The notes beneath the pieces are model-generated. The model saw nothing but the letters and a program-made list of their open reading frames with translations. It was not told the DNA's origin and ran no database searches. Of a DNA stretch of 64,000 bases, positions 38,239-48,823 are shown one piece after another. Positions within the stretch are counted from its first letter, which is position 1. Each line of letters starts with the position of its first letter. The translations under genes and the position numbers were made by a program. The stretch comes from Parathalassolituus penaei (GTDB lineage Bacteria > Pseudomonadota > Gammaproteobacteria > Pseudomonadales > Oceanobacteraceae). The stretch lies in NCBI RefSeq assembly GCF_026626885.1, contig NZ_JAPNOA010000016.1, positions 124,001 to 188,000 on the forward strand, read 5' to 3'.

Positions 38239-38267
38239 TTGCGCCAAGGGGGTGGCTGCTGTAATAT
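38239..38267 (+). promoter_or_regulatory. rplM-rpsI promoter
   Basis: TTGCGC (38239-38244), a 17-base spacer, and TAATAT (38262-38267), 45 bases before the rplM start; a GCCGCCC discriminator follows the -10, as is common for stringently controlled ribosomal operons. Confidence 0.65.
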
Positions 38268-38312
38268 GCCGCCCTCTTTTCTGATCAACATGCCCTTGAA
38301 GGCGAGAATTTG

Positions 38313-38747
38313 ATGAAAACTTACAGCGCTAAACCCGAAACCGTAAAACGTGAGTGGTTTGTTGTGGACGCAGCTGATCAGACGCTGGGTCGCCTGGCTA
38401 CCGAGGTTGCTCGCCGTTTGAGAGGCAAGCACAAGCCAGAATACACTCCTCACGTTGACACCGGTGATTACATCGTTGTTATCAACGCCGAGAAAATCAA
38501 AGTTACTGGCTCCAAAGCCACTGACAAAATGTACTACCGTCACACTGGTTACCCAGGTGGTATCAAGTCTATCAGCTTCGAAAAGCTGATCGATTACAAG
38601 CCACAGGACGTAATTGAGATTGCGGTGAAAGGTATGCTGCCTAAGGGTCCCCTGGGTCGTACCATGTTCAAGAAAATGAAAGTTTACGCAGGTAGCGAGC
38701 ATCCACATTCAGCTCAGCAGCCGCAAGAACTGAAGCTGGGAGAATAA
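38313..38747 (+). CDS. rplM: 50S ribosomal protein L13
   Basis: A 144-residue large-subunit protein. The start is the ATG at 38313 ([15 protein letters not shown]), with GGCGAG about 8 bases upstream; a TTG directly before it is not needed. Family blocks are [31 protein letters not shown] (in parts) and [10 protein letters not shown] near the C-terminus. It is followed by rpsI one base later, the universal order. Confidence 0.98.
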   Translation: MKTYSAKPETVKREWFVVDAADQTLGRLATEVARRLRGKHKPEYTPHVDTGDYIVVINAEKIKVTGSKATDKMYYRHTGYPGGIKSISFEKLIDYKPQDVIEIAVKGMLPKGPLGRTMFKKMKVYAGSEHPHSAQQPQELKLGE

Positions 38748-38748
38748 G

Positions 38749-39141
38749 ATGGCCGTTTCTCAATACTACGGTACTGGTCGTCGCAAGACCTCTACTGCAC
38801 GTGTGTTCCTGCGTCCAGGTACTGGCGTGATTACCATCAACAAGCGCTCTCTGGACGAATACTTCGGCCGTCAGACTGCTCGCATGGTAGTTCGTCAGCC
38901 GCTGGTTCTGACTGAGAACCTGGAAAAGTTCGACGTTATCGTTAACGTTGCTGGTGGTGGTGGTAACGGTCAGGCCGGTGCTATCCGTCACGGTATCACC
39001 CGTGCCCTGATGCAATACGACGAGACTCTGCGTTCTTCCCTGCGTGCCGCTGGTTATGTGACCCGTGACGCTCGTGAAGTTGAACGTAAGAAAGTGGGTC
39101 TGCGTAAAGCACGTAAGCGTCCACAGTTCTCCAAGCGTTAA
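38749..39141 (+). CDS. rpsI: 30S ribosomal protein S9
   Basis: A 130-residue small-subunit protein with the family's [14 protein letters not shown] start, [15 protein letters not shown] centre and the basic tail [12 protein letters not shown] that reaches the P-site tRNA. It is coupled to rplM and ends at a strong terminator. Confidence 0.98.
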   Translation: MAVSQYYGTGRRKTSTARVFLRPGTGVITINKRSLDEYFGRQTARMVVRQPLVLTENLEKFDVIVNVAGGGGNGQAGAIRHGITRALMQYDETLRSSLRAAGYVTRDAREVERKKVGLRKARKRPQFSKR

Positions 39142-39164
39142 TACGACTTCCGTATTACTGCTTC

Positions 39165-39205
39165 AAAAAAGCGCCCATTGGTCTATATCAATGGGCGCTT
39201 TTTTT
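39165..39205 (+). terminator. Rho-independent terminator after rpsI
   Basis: Long stem with arms 39165-39180 and 39189-39204 (core AGCGCCCATTG / CAATGGGCGCT), an 8-base loop and a seven-base T-run. The A-run on the other side would let it also act on the minus strand. Confidence 0.93.
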
Positions 39206-39241
39206 ATTGATTTAACCCCACAAGGTATTGGGGTATCGCAG

Positions 39242-39270
39242 TTGTTTCCATGTGTTGTTTTCTTTACTAT
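39242..39270 (+). promoter_or_regulatory. petABC promoter candidate
   Basis: TTGTTT (39242-39247), a 17-base spacer, and TACTAT (39265-39270), about 100 bases before petA. Confidence 0.5.
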
Positions 39271-39369
39271 GTGCGCCGCTCTGCGCTTCACATCGGGTCT
39301 GTGCATCGTGACTTCAAGGCTCATGACCTCGCAGCAGAAAAAGAATTGTAATGATGGGAGAAGATGGTA

Positions 39370-39966
39370 ATGAGTCAAGACGGCGTAAATAAAGGTCGGC
39401 GCACTCTGCTTCTGGGTGTGACTTCCGGTCTCGGCGCTGTTGGTGCTGGCTTCGTCGCTGTACCCTTCGTAGGATCCTGGAATCCAAGCGAAAAGGCTAA
39501 AGCGGCAGGTGCACCAGCAAAGGTCGATATCAGCAAACTGGAACCGGGTGCGATTCTGATTGCAGAATGGCGCGGTAAGCCTGTGTATATCGTTCGACGT
39601 TCTGAAGAGACCCTGGCAAACCTGCCGTCTCTGGCTGGTCGTCTGAAGGATCCAGAGAACAGCAACAAGGCTCAGCAGCCTGCGTATGCTGACAACGTGA
39701 ACCGCTCCCGCAAACCGGAAATCCTGGTTCTGCTGGGCGTTTGTACCCACCTGGGCTGTGCACCCAAGTATTTCGCCGAAGTGAAGCCAGAACCGTTTGA
39801 TGCCCAGTGGCAAGGCGGTTGGTTCTGCCCATGTCACGGTTCCCGCTTTGACCTGTCTGGTCGTGTATTCGTGGGTTCTCCTGCTGCGGCTAACCTGGAA
39901 GTACCACCGTACTCTTTCGAGAGTGAAAACGTGTTGGTAGTTGGTGTGGATGAGGAGCACGCATAA
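39370..39966 (+). CDS. petA: Ubiquinol-cytochrome c reductase Rieske iron-sulfur subunit
   Basis: A 198-residue subunit of the bc1 complex. The N-terminus has a Tat-type leader (NKGRRTLLLG) and one membrane anchor. The C-terminal domain holds the 2Fe-2S ligands in CTHLGCAP and CPCHGSRFD, and the PPYSFESENVLVVG strand. It should take electrons from quinol at the periplasmic face. The start at 39370 is preferred for ribosome-binding-site spacing (GGGAG 11 bases upstream); ATG 39364 is an alternative adding two residues. petB starts one base after the stop. Confidence 0.97.
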   Translation: MSQDGVNKGRRTLLLGVTSGLGAVGAGFVAVPFVGSWNPSEKAKAAGAPAKVDISKLEPGAILIAEWRGKPVYIVRRSEETLANLPSLAGRLKDPENSNKAQQPAYADNVNRSRKPEILVLLGVCTHLGCAPKYFAEVKPEPFDAQWQGGWFCPCHGSRFDLSGRVFVGSPAAANLEVPPYSFESENVLVVGVDEEHA

Positions 39967-39967
39967 T

Positions 39968-41197
39968 ATGAGCACCAAACAAAGCAATGGTTTCATGGGC
40001 TGGATTGATGACCGTCTGCCGGTTACCCAGACCTATGAAAAGCATATGTCCAAGTACTATGCTCCGAAGAACTTCAACTTCTGGTACTTCTTCGGCGTAC
40101 TGTCCATGTTGATGTTGGTTAACCAGATCCTGTCCGGTATCTGGCTGACCATGAACTTCGTTCCAAGCCAGGAAGCGGCCTTCGCCTCCGTTGAGTACAT
40201 CATGCGTGACGTACCGTACGGCTGGATCATCCGTTACATGCACTCCACCGGTGCGACCTTCTTCTTTATCGCTGTATACCTGCACATGATGCGTGCACTG
40301 ATGTACGGTTCTTACCAGAAGCCACGTGAACTGATCTGGCTGTTCGGTATGTTCATTTACCTGGCTCTGATGGCGGAAGCTTTCATGGGTTACGTACTGC
40401 CATGGGGCCAGATGTCCTACTGGGGTGCTCAGGTAATTATCTCCCTGTTCTCTGTTCTGCCGTACGGTAACGAACTGACTGAGTGGATCCGTGGTGACTT
40501 CCTGATTTCCGGTGCCACCCTGAACCGTTTCTTTGCTCTGCACGTCGTTGCTGTGCCACTGGTTATTGTCATGCTGGTTGTACTGCACCTGCTGGCTCTG
40601 CACGAAGTGGGTTCCAATAACCCTGACGGCGTTGACATCAAGAAACTGAAAGACGAAAACGGCAAGCCGCTGGATGGCGTCCCTTTCCACCCTTACTACA
40701 CCGTGCACGACATGGTTGGTATTGTTGTGTTCCTGATGGTGTTCTGTACCGTTATGTTCTTCTTCCCGGAAGGCGGCGGTTTCATGCTGGAATACGCGAA
40801 CTTCGAACCTGCTAACGGTCTGAAGACTCCTGCTCACATTGCACCTGTATGGTACTTCGGTTGCTTCTACGCCATTCTGCGTGCGGTTCCGGATAAAGTA
40901 TTCGGTGTTATCGGTATGGCTGGTGCTATTGCTGTGTTGTTCGTACTGCCTTGGCTGGATCGTAGCCCTGTGCGCAGCTGGCGCTACAAAGGCTGGATCA
41001 GCAAGATCTTCATTATTGTGTTCGCATTCGACTTCGTACTGCTGACCTGGCTGGGTACTCAACCAGCAACTGAAAAACTGACTCTGGTTGCTCAGGTTGC
41101 TTCGGTTATTTACTTTGCTTTCTTCCTCCTCATGCCGTTCTACACCCGCATGGAGAAAACCAAGCCAGTACCAGAACGTGTAACCGGGGGCCACTAA
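39968..41197 (+). CDS. petB: Cytochrome b of the bc1 complex
   Basis: A 409-residue inner-membrane protein with eight predicted helices. Two bis-His heme sites are visible as His pairs in RYMHSTGATFFFIAVYLHMM and FALHVVAVPLV...LHLLALHE. The Qo-site motif is PVWY, the beta/gammaproteobacterial variant of PEWY. ATG 39968 is chosen because it follows the petA stop directly. The stop overlaps the petC start by one base (TAATG). Confidence 0.97.
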   Translation: MSTKQSNGFMGWIDDRLPVTQTYEKHMSKYYAPKNFNFWYFFGVLSMLMLVNQILSGIWLTMNFVPSQEAAFASVEYIMRDVPYGWIIRYMHSTGATFFFIAVYLHMMRALMYGSYQKPRELIWLFGMFIYLALMAEAFMGYVLPWGQMSYWGAQVIISLFSVLPYGNELTEWIRGDFLISGATLNRFFALHVVAVPLVIVMLVVLHLLALHEVGSNNPDGVDIKKLKDENGKPLDGVPFHPYYTVHDMVGIVVFLMVFCTVMFFFPEGGGFMLEYANFEPANGLKTPAHIAPVWYFGCFYAILRAVPDKVFGVIGMAGAIAVLFVLPWLDRSPVRSWRYKGWISKIFIIVFAFDFVLLTWLGTQPATEKLTLVAQVASVIYFAFFLLMPFYTRMEKTKPVPERVTGGH

Positions 41198-41958
41198 TGA
41201 AAAAGATTTTTGCTCTGATTGCGATTGCCCTGCTGCCAGGAATGGCACTGGCCAACGAATCTGATGTGCATCTGGATGAACACCGTACCGACCTGCATGA
41301 CACTGCGTCACTGCAGCGTGGTGCCCAGACTTTTATGAACTACTGCATGGGCTGTCACTCCATGGAACACATCCGGTTCAACCGGATTGCCAAGGACCTT
41401 GAGATCCCTGAAAAGCTGATGATGGACAACCTGGTATTCGACACCGACAAGAAGTTCGGTGCTCTGGCTACCATCGGCATGCGTAAGGAAGACTCCAAGA
41501 AGTGGTTCGGTGCCACTCCTCCGGATCTGACTCTGGTTGCTCGTGTTCGTCGTCCAGACTGGCTGTACACTTACCTGCGCAGCTTCTACGCCGATCCAAG
41601 CCGTCCGTGGGGCGTTAACAACGTGGTCTTCAAGGACGTAGGTATGCCTCACGTTCTGGCTGGTCTGCAGGGTGTTCAGGCAATGGGTACTGCCCAGGTT
41701 GCCGTTGGTTTCGACACTCTGACTGGTCGCGAGATCACTGAAGAGCACGAACACGCTCTGTACCTGGAGAAAGCAGGTTCCCTGACTCCAGAACAGTACG
41801 ACCGTGTTGTGTTCGATCTGGTAAACTTCATGACCTACGCTGCTGAGCCAATGGCTGTAGAGCGTCAGAGTCTTGGTTGGTGGGTACTTGGCTTCCTGGC
41901 CATTTTCTTTGTTCCGGTATACTTGCTGAACAAGGAATTCTGGAAGGATCTCAAGTAA
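41197..41958 (+). CDS. petC: Cytochrome c1 of the bc1 complex
   Basis: A 253-residue subunit with a cleavable signal peptide (ending MALAN), a single heme c site CMGCH at residues 50-54, and a C-terminal membrane anchor (about 228-245, GWWVLGFLAIFFVPVYLL). It passes electrons from the Rieske protein to soluble cytochrome c. Last gene of petABC; a hairpin terminator follows 23 bases later. Confidence 0.97.
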   Translation: MKKIFALIAIALLPGMALANESDVHLDEHRTDLHDTASLQRGAQTFMNYCMGCHSMEHIRFNRIAKDLEIPEKLMMDNLVFDTDKKFGALATIGMRKEDSKKWFGATPPDLTLVARVRRPDWLYTYLRSFYADPSRPWGVNNVVFKDVGMPHVLAGLQGVQAMGTAQVAVGFDTLTGREITEEHEHALYLEKAGSLTPEQYDRVVFDLVNFMTYAAEPMAVERQSLGWWVLGFLAIFFVPVYLLNKEFWKDLK

Positions 41959-41981
41959 TTCCTGACCGGAATGAAGTACCA

Positions 41982-42012
41982 AGCCTGGCCGTTATGCGGC
42001 CGGGCTAATTTT
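41982..42012 (+). terminator. Terminator between petC and sspA
   Basis: Stem AGCCTGGCCG (41982-41991) with CGGCCGGGCT (41997-42006), one G-T pair, a 5-base loop, then AATTTTGTTTT. Confidence 0.82.
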
Positions 42013-42048
42013 GTTTTCAGACTGATGCAATTTTATAGCGAGGAAAGT

Positions 42049-42681
42049 ATGGGGGTTGTAGCCAAGCGCTCTACCATGACGTTTTATTCGGACGCCTCAG
42101 ATCATTTCAGCCACCGGGTGCGTATCGTACTCGCTGAGAAGGGCGTCGCTGTTGATATTCTGGACGTGGATCCAGGCAATCTGCCGGAAGATCTGACGAC
42201 CCTGAATCCTTACAACACTCTTCCAACTCTGGTTGATCGCGAGCTGACGCTCTACGAAGACCCGAATATCATGATGGAATACCTCGACGAGCGTTTCCCG
42301 CATCCGCCGCTGTTGCCTGTTTATCCGGTTGCGCGTGCTGAAGCCCGTCTGTGGATCAAGCGAATTGAAAAAGACTGGTGTGGTCTGATCGACACCATTC
42401 TGACTGGTGAAGCAGAAGAAGCAGACAAGGCGCGTCAGAATCTGACCGACAGCCTGGTTGGCATCGTGCCTATCTTCCAGGAAATGCCTTACTTCATGAG
42501 TGATGAGTTTTCCCTGGTTGATTGCTGCGTAGCACCAATCTTGTGGCGTCTGCCGGTACTGGGTATCGAGCTGCCAGCCAAGCAGTGCAAACCACTGCTG
42601 AGCTACATGGAACGTCTGTTTGATCGTGAATCATTCCAGGCCAGCCTGAGTGAAGCTGAAAAGGAAATGCACGACAAATGA
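42049..42681 (+). CDS. sspA: Stringent starvation protein A, RNA polymerase-associated
   Basis: A 210-residue GST-fold protein that binds RNA polymerase and affects stationary-phase and acid-stress transcription. The thioredoxin-like half has [22 protein letters not shown] and the [36 protein letters not shown] block (in parts), with the conserved PHP surface motif present. ATG 42049 has GAGGAAAG just upstream. It overlaps sspB by four bases (ATGA). Confidence 0.95.
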   Translation: MGVVAKRSTMTFYSDASDHFSHRVRIVLAEKGVAVDILDVDPGNLPEDLTTLNPYNTLPTLVDRELTLYEDPNIMMEYLDERFPHPPLLPVYPVARAEARLWIKRIEKDWCGLIDTILTGEAEEADKARQNLTDSLVGIVPIFQEMPYFMSDEFSLVDCCVAPILWRLPVLGIELPAKQCKPLLSYMERLFDRESFQASLSEAEKEMHDK

Positions 42682-43094
42682 GCAGTGTCATGACCCCCAG
42701 CCGCCCGTACCTGGTGCGAGCGCTGAACGAGTGGATTCTCGACAATCATTGTACCCCGTACGTGCTGGTTGACGCCTCTCTGGCTGGGGTTCAGGTGCCT
42801 CAGGACTACGTTAACAAGGGCCAGATTGTTCTGAACATCAGCCCGGTAGCGGTTCAGAGTCTGCTGATTGACGACAACGGCATCTCGTTTAATGCCCGTT
42901 TTGGTGGTGTGCCGATGTCGGTGTACGTACCTGTGGTCGCTATTCTGGCGATTTATGCCCGTGAAAACGGCCAGGGTATGGTGTTCGGTGGTGAAGCCGG
43001 TGCACCAGACCCGGAAAATCCACCGGAGCCGCCAAAACCACGCAAGACCGAACCGGAGCCCGCTGCTCGACCTGCTTTGAAAGTGGTCAAGTAA
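42678..43094 (+). CDS. sspB: ClpXP protease specificity-enhancing factor
   Basis: A 138-residue adaptor. Residues about 5-105 form the dimeric domain that binds ssrA tags ([23 protein letters not shown]-like strand, [16 protein letters not shown]). A flexible Pro/Glu-rich linker follows, ending in the ClpX-binding tail PALKVVK. Translationally coupled to sspA and followed by a terminator. Confidence 0.96.
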   Translation: MSSVMTPSRPYLVRALNEWILDNHCTPYVLVDASLAGVQVPQDYVNKGQIVLNISPVAVQSLLIDDNGISFNARFGGVPMSVYVPVVAILAIYARENGQGMVFGGEAGAPDPENPPEPPKPRKTEPEPAARPALKVVK

Positions 43095-43104
43095 GAAGGC
43101 TGCC

Positions 43105-43143
43105 AGAGGTCTCTGGTCTGACGTCTGAGGTCTGACGTCGGAC
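43105..43143. repeat. Short GTCTGA/GACGTC repeat cluster, left flank of the island
   Basis: AGAGGTCTCTGGTCTGACGT and TCTGAGGTCTGACGTCGGAC follow each other. The TCTGAGGTCTGACG core is the reverse complement of the heptamer repeat family at 44214-44320, so the Panacea island is bracketed by related sequence in opposite orientation. Confidence 0.6.
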
Positions 43144-43148
43144 GCAAT

Positions 43149-43174
43149 AAAAAACCGCCGAAAGGCGGTTTTTT
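43149..43174 (+). terminator. Rho-independent terminator after sspB
   Basis: Stem AAAAAACCGCC (43149-43159), GAAA tetraloop, GGCGGTTTTTT (43164-43174). Confidence 0.92.
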
Positions 43175-43239
43175 ATTGGCTTACGCTGGGCTGTTGCATT
43201 AAATTAACTGTATAAATAGTCAGCTCTTTCGAGGTTGAT

Positions 43240-43716
43240 ATGTATCGCGCGGTCGATGTTGCCTACAAAATGCTGGAGATGGCCAAGGGGCGGGGAATAG
43301 AACTCTCCAATCTTCAGTTGCAAAAGTTGCTCTACATTGCTCATGGCTATCTGCTCGCCTGGAAAAACAAACCCTTGTTTTCTGATGAGGTCAGTGCCTG
43401 GAAATACGGGCCAGTCATTCATTCTGTCTACAATGAATTCCGTTCTTATGGGGCAGAGAAAATTCCTGTCGGTCCTGTTGAATCAGGTGTTGCCGATGAG
43501 GATGTTATTCAGACGCTCAATGGCATTCTGAAGCTTTATGGTGACAGGGATGCCATGGCACTTGTGACTCTGACACACCAGCCCAAAACTCCCTGGCATA
43601 AAGTCTGGGAAATCGATGGTGGTAGTCGGCAGTTATTCGCCCAGATCCCGGATGAGCTGATCAAAGACCATTATCGCCGGGTTATCACTGATCCAAAAGC
43701 TGTGGCAGGGTTGTAG
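43240..43716 (+). CDS. Panacea-domain (DUF4065/SocA-like) protein, candidate antitoxin
   Basis: A 158-residue protein of the Panacea family: NLQLQKLLYIAHGYLLAWKNKPLFSDEVSAW (in parts) and KYGPVI, the hallmark helix-turn region, then a helical C-terminus with TPWHKVWE. The domain is known as a versatile antitoxin that neutralises different toxin types encoded next door, and as SocA, a ClpXP adaptor. ATG 43240 follows GAGG by about 6 bases. The next gene starts 2 bases after the stop and encodes a small membrane protein, which suggests a PanAT-type pair. AT content is higher than in the neighbouring housekeeping genes, consistent with acquisition. Confidence 0.82.
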   Translation: MYRAVDVAYKMLEMAKGRGIELSNLQLQKLLYIAHGYLLAWKNKPLFSDEVSAWKYGPVIHSVYNEFRSYGAEKIPVGPVESGVADEDVIQTLNGILKLYGDRDAMALVTLTHQPKTPWHKVWEIDGGSRQLFAQIPDELIKDHYRRVITDPKAVAGL

Positions 43717-43718
43717 TG

Positions 43719-44093
43719 ATGATCGATCCATTTGCAGAAGGAGTTGCAAACCCGGCCAGTCATATTGATGCAAATACCAGCGAATTATCGCTTGCTTCTG
43801 AATTGGATAAGGCTGAAGTCCTCCGGAAAAATGCTGAAACGGAACATCAAAAAGCCCAAACCTGGGAAGTATATTCACATATCGGCTTGAGAGTATGCGC
43901 AGCTTTTTTTGTGGCGGTTCTGCTTTGTGTATGGATGTCGTTTCTATTTGATAGCGTTGATTATTATTTTTCCCAGATGAAAGAGCTTAAACAGGAAATT
44001 CCATCCGAAGTTATGTTGGCGGTCATTGGTGCTGGAGCAACGATTGTCGGTCTGATGGGATTTATTCTGAAGGGATTGTTCAAGAGTAATTGA
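43719..44093 (+). CDS. Small membrane protein, candidate toxin partner of the Panacea protein
   Basis: A 124-residue protein with no family I recognise. It has a soluble helical N-terminus (about 20-50, charged, coiled-coil-like), a first membrane helix at 56-78 (GLRVCAAFFVAVLLCVWMSF), a short loop, and a second at 97-120 (VMLAVIGAGATIVGLMGFIL) with a basic end KSN. The start is ATG 43719 (CAGGG 8 bases upstream); GTG 43716 would overlap the upstream stop. It is AT-rich and tightly coupled to the Panacea gene. A membrane-acting toxin is an inference from that coupling alone. Confidence 0.65.
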   Translation: MIDPFAEGVANPASHIDANTSELSLASELDKAEVLRKNAETEHQKAQTWEVYSHIGLRVCAAFFVAVLLCVWMSFLFDSVDYYFSQMKELKQEIPSEVMLAVIGAGATIVGLMGFILKGLFKSN

Positions 44094-44110
44094 ATGGCAT
44101 TTTCGATTTG

Positions 44111-44202
44111 GTAGGGTGTATTAGCAGAACGCCGCCCGGCGGACTGCGTAATACACCTTATCAATCTTCTGGTGTAATACGCCGTTGGCTATTACACCCT
44201 AC
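44111..44202. repeat. Two short palindromic repeats sharing outer inverted ends
   Basis: GTAGGGTGTATTAGC (44111-44125) is the inverted counterpart of GCTATTACACCCTAC (44188-44202). Inside, each half is itself a palindrome: GGTGTATTA/TAATACACC (44115-44157) and GGTGTAAT/ATTACACC (44171-44198). The GTAGGGTG...CACCCTAC style is that of small interspersed palindromes common in bacterial genomes. Confidence 0.75.
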
Positions 44203-44213
44203 AAAGGGTAGCG

Positions 44214-44289
44214 TCAGACCTCAGACCTCAGACCTCAGACCTCAGACCTCAGACCTCAGACCTCAGACCTCAGACCTCAGACCTCAGAC
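44214..44289. repeat. Perfect heptamer tandem repeat TCAGACC x10
   Basis: Ten perfect copies of TCAGACC (44214-44283) plus a partial copy; related TCAGACG/GTCTGACG words continue to about 44320. It lies just beyond the gatB stop codon. Such short perfect arrays vary in number by slippage. Confidence 0.93.
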
Positions 44290-44324
44290 GCTTAACAGCT
44301 TCAGACGTCTGACGCTCTCACAGA

Positions 44325-45788
44325 TCAACCAAGCTCGTTCAGTTTCTTCTGCAGTACATCCATCACCACTTGCGGGTTTACCCCCTTGGCGGCTTTACGC
44401 ACGAGGCCGATAAACGGACCAATAGCCTTGGCGCGTTTGTCTTCCGGAGTGGCGAGGTAGCCTTCAACCAGTTTGGCGTTGGCGGCCAGCACTTCAGCCA
44501 CAATGGCTTCGATTGCACCGGTATCGGATACCTGTTTCAGACCCATGGAGTCGACCAGGCTGTCGATGCAGGCAACGGAGCCGTCGCCTTTGCCTTCGGC
44601 GAGGGCGTTGAAGACTTCCTTGGCACCACCGTTGTTAAGGGTGTTGTCCTTGATCAGTTGCAGGATACGACCCAGCTGTTCAGCGGAGACGGCCAGTTCG
44701 GCAATGCTGATTTCCAGGCGGTTAAGGGTGGCGGAGACATCACCCTGCACCCAGTTGGCCGCCAGCTTGTAATCGTTGACGGTTTCAGCAACGGTTTCAA
44801 AGTAGGCAGCCAGCTCGCGGTTGGCAGACAGTACTCCAGCATCAACACTGCTGAGGCCATGTACTTCGACAAAACGCTTGCGTTTGGCATCCGGCAGTTC
44901 TGGCAGAGTGGCGCGTACAGCGTCGATGTAATCGTCGTCGATGATCACTGGCAGCAGGTCCGGGCATGGGAAATAACGGTAGTCGTTGGCGACTTCCTTG
45001 GAGCGCATGCCGCGGGTTTCGTTTTTGTCGGCGTCATACAGGCGGGTTTCCTGAATGATGCGACCGCCGTCTTCGAGGATATCCATCTGACGCTGGATTT
45101 CGGATTCGATGGCGCGTTCAACGTTACGGAAGGAGTTAACGTTCTTGATTTCGGTACGTGTACCGAATTCGGCCTGGCCTTTTGGACGCAGGGAAACGTT
45201 ACAGTCACAACGCATGGAGCCTTGTGACAGGTCGCCGTCACAGATGCCGAGGTAGGTAACGATGCTGTGCATCTTGCGGAAGTAAGCGGCCGCTTCTTTG
45301 GCAGAACGCATTTCCGGCTCGGATACGATTTCAACCAGCGGTGTGCCGGCACGGTTGAGGTCGATACCGGACATGGCACCAAAGCCTTCGTGTACGGATT
45401 TGCCAGCGTCTTCTTCGAGATGCGCACGGGTAACGTTGATGCGTTTGGTTTCGCCGTTATCCAGTTCGATGTCGATATAACCCTTGCCCACAATCGGGTG
45501 GTGCAGCTGGGTGGTCTGGTAGCCTTTTGGCAGATCCGGGTAGAAGTAGTTCTTGCGGTCGAAGACGGAGCGTTTGCCAATTTCGGCATCAATCGCCAGG
45601 CCGAACTTTACGGCCATACGCAGGGCTTCTTCGTTGAACACCGGCAGAACGCCCGGCAGACCGAGGTCTATGGCGCAGGCCTGGGTGTTGGCGTCAGCAC
45701 CAAACTCGGTAGAGGCTCCGGAGAAAATCTTGGATTTGGTGGCCAGCTGAGCGTGGATCTCGAGGCCAATAACAACTTCCCATTCCAT
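44325..45788 (-). CDS. gatB: Aspartyl/glutamyl-tRNA amidotransferase subunit B
   Basis: A 487-residue subunit that activates mischarged Glu-tRNA(Gln)/Asp-tRNA(Asn) for transamidation. It shows the cradle-domain signatures [41 protein letters not shown] and [17 protein letters not shown], and the C-terminal helical and YqeY-like tail ending [17 protein letters not shown] 45788 follows the gatA stop by 10 bases. Third gene of gatCAB. Confidence 0.97.
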   Translation of the reverse strand: MEWEVVIGLEIHAQLATKSKIFSGASTEFGADANTQACAIDLGLPGVLPVFNEEALRMAVKFGLAIDAEIGKRSVFDRKNYFYPDLPKGYQTTQLHHPIVGKGYIDIELDNGETKRINVTRAHLEEDAGKSVHEGFGAMSGIDLNRAGTPLVEIVSEPEMRSAKEAAAYFRKMHSIVTYLGICDGDLSQGSMRCDCNVSLRPKGQAEFGTRTEIKNVNSFRNVERAIESEIQRQMDILEDGGRIIQETRLYDADKNETRGMRSKEVANDYRYFPCPDLLPVIIDDDYIDAVRATLPELPDAKRKRFVEVHGLSSVDAGVLSANRELAAYFETVAETVNDYKLAANWVQGDVSATLNRLEISIAELAVSAEQLGRILQLIKDNTLNNGGAKEVFNALAEGKGDGSVACIDSLVDSMGLKQVSDTGAIEAIVAEVLAANAKLVEGYLATPEDKRAKAIGPFIGLVRKAAKGVNPQVVMDVLQKKLNELG

Positions 45789-45798
45789 GACGGACTCC

Positions 45799-47253
45799 TT
45801 ATACCAGACCGGCTGGCGCTTGCTGGTGCCAGTCGGTTGCTTGTTGGAACTTGTGGCCGAGGTTGAGCAGGCGGCCTTCTTCGAAATAGTTACCGATCAG
45901 TTGCAGACCCACTGGCAGGTTATTAACGGTGCCGCATGGAATCGACATGCCTGGCAGACCGGCCAGGTTGAGGGCGATGGTGAAAATGTCTTCGAGGTAC
46001 ATGGACACCGGGTCGGAGGTCTTTTCACCGGCGCGGAACGCAGGGGTCGGAGTTACCGGGCCCATGATCACGTCCACTTCCTTGAAGGCTTCAACAAAGT
46101 CGTTCTTGATCAGGCGACGAACCTGTTGGGCTTTCAGGTAGTAGGCGTCGTAGAAACCGGCCGACAGGGCGTAGGTACCGACCATGATGCGGCGTTTGAC
46201 TTCGGCACCAAAACCTTCACTGCGGGAGCGCTTGTAGAGGTCGTTGATGTCTTTCGGATCGGCAACGCGGTGACCAAAGCGCACACCGTCCATGCGGGAC
46301 AGGTTGGCGGAACACTCGGATGGCGCAATCACGTAATACACCGGAATCGCCAGGTGGGTGTTTGGCAGGCTGATTTCCTTGACCTTGGCACCCATCTTTT
46401 CGAACTCGGCAACGGCGGCACGAACCTGCTGGGCCATGGCTGGATCAAGATCGGCGCTGAAGTACTCTTTTGGCAGACCAATGGTCAGGCCTTCGATGGA
46501 GTCGTTCAGGGTGGCGGTGTAATCCGGTACGGCGCGATCCACACAGGTGGAATCTTTTGGATCAAAACCGGCCATGACGTTGAGCATCATGGCAGCGTCT
46601 TCAGAGGTGCGGGTCATAACACCGCCCTGATCCAGAGAGGAGGCGTAAGCGATCATGCCCCAACGGGAAACGCGGCCATAGGTTGGCTTGATACCAGTGA
46701 TACCGCACAGGGCCGCAGGCTGGCGAATGGAGCCGCCGGTGTCGGTGGCGGTGGCGCCTGGCACCAGTCGAGCAGCAACCGCGGCAGCAGAGCCGCCGGA
46801 CGAACCACCCGGAACACGCTCCAGATCCCACGGGTTTTTCACCGCACCGTAGAACGAGGATTCGTTGGAGGAACCCATGGCGAATTCGTCGAGGTTGGTT
46901 TTACCCAGGCACACGGCGCCAGCGGCGTTGAAGTTGCTGACGACGGTGGCATCGTACGGTGCAACAAAGTTGCCCAGCATACGAGAGCCGCAGGTGGTCA
47001 GCACGCCATTGGTACAGAAAATGTCCTTATGGGCCATCGGTACACCGGTCCAGATACCGGCCTGACCGGCAGCACGCAGTTCGTCGGCCGCTTTGGCCTG
47101 AGCCAGTGCCTGTTCTGGCGTTACGGTGATAAAGCTGTTGTAAACAGGGTCGAGCTGTTCGATGCGGGACAGCAGCGCCTGGGTAATCTCGACGCTGGAG
47201 TATTCACCCGCTGCCAGTTCCCGGGCAATTTGGGCAATGGTCTTGTTATGCAT
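45799..47253 (-). CDS. gatA: Aspartyl/glutamyl-tRNA amidotransferase subunit A
   Basis: A 484-residue amidase that supplies ammonia from glutamine for GatB. The Ser-cisSer-Lys triad is visible: lysine in MAHKDIFC, serines in [15 protein letters not shown] and [16 protein letters not shown]. The start at 47253 lies 63 bases after the gatC stop. Middle gene of gatCAB. Confidence 0.97.
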   Translation of the reverse strand: MHNKTIAQIARELAAGEYSSVEITQALLSRIEQLDPVYNSFITVTPEQALAQAKAADELRAAGQAGIWTGVPMAHKDIFCTNGVLTTCGSRMLGNFVAPYDATVVSNFNAAGAVCLGKTNLDEFAMGSSNESSFYGAVKNPWDLERVPGGSSGGSAAAVAARLVPGATATDTGGSIRQPAALCGITGIKPTYGRVSRWGMIAYASSLDQGGVMTRTSEDAAMMLNVMAGFDPKDSTCVDRAVPDYTATLNDSIEGLTIGLPKEYFSADLDPAMAQQVRAAVAEFEKMGAKVKEISLPNTHLAIPVYYVIAPSECSANLSRMDGVRFGHRVADPKDINDLYKRSRSEGFGAEVKRRIMVGTYALSAGFYDAYYLKAQQVRRLIKNDFVEAFKEVDVIMGPVTPTPAFRAGEKTSDPVSMYLEDIFTIALNLAGLPGMSIPCGTVNNLPVGLQLIGNYFEEGRLLNLGHKFQQATDWHQQAPAGLV

Positions 47254-47316
47254 GTGGAATTCCTTGAAACCGGTTAACGCCCGGGCAGTTGCCCGGCCAG
47301 TACGTGAGATACGTGA

Positions 47317-48768
<1,452 letters not shown>

Positions 48769-48823
48769 TTCGGATCCGGTTTGATCTGCAGACACCATCG
48801 GGGGCTTCGCCACCGGTGGTGTT

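Noticed and set aside
39890-41311. 473-residue open frame opposite petB
   Set aside because: Antisense shadow caused by codon bias; rich in His/Gln/Asn with no domain.
44214-44289. Possible CRISPR array
   Set aside because: The repeat unit is seven bases with no spacers, no cas genes are nearby, and it is a simple tandem repeat.
45787-47277. 496-residue open frame opposite gatA
   Set aside because: Antisense shadow; His/Gly/Val-rich translation without family features, and gatA is certain.
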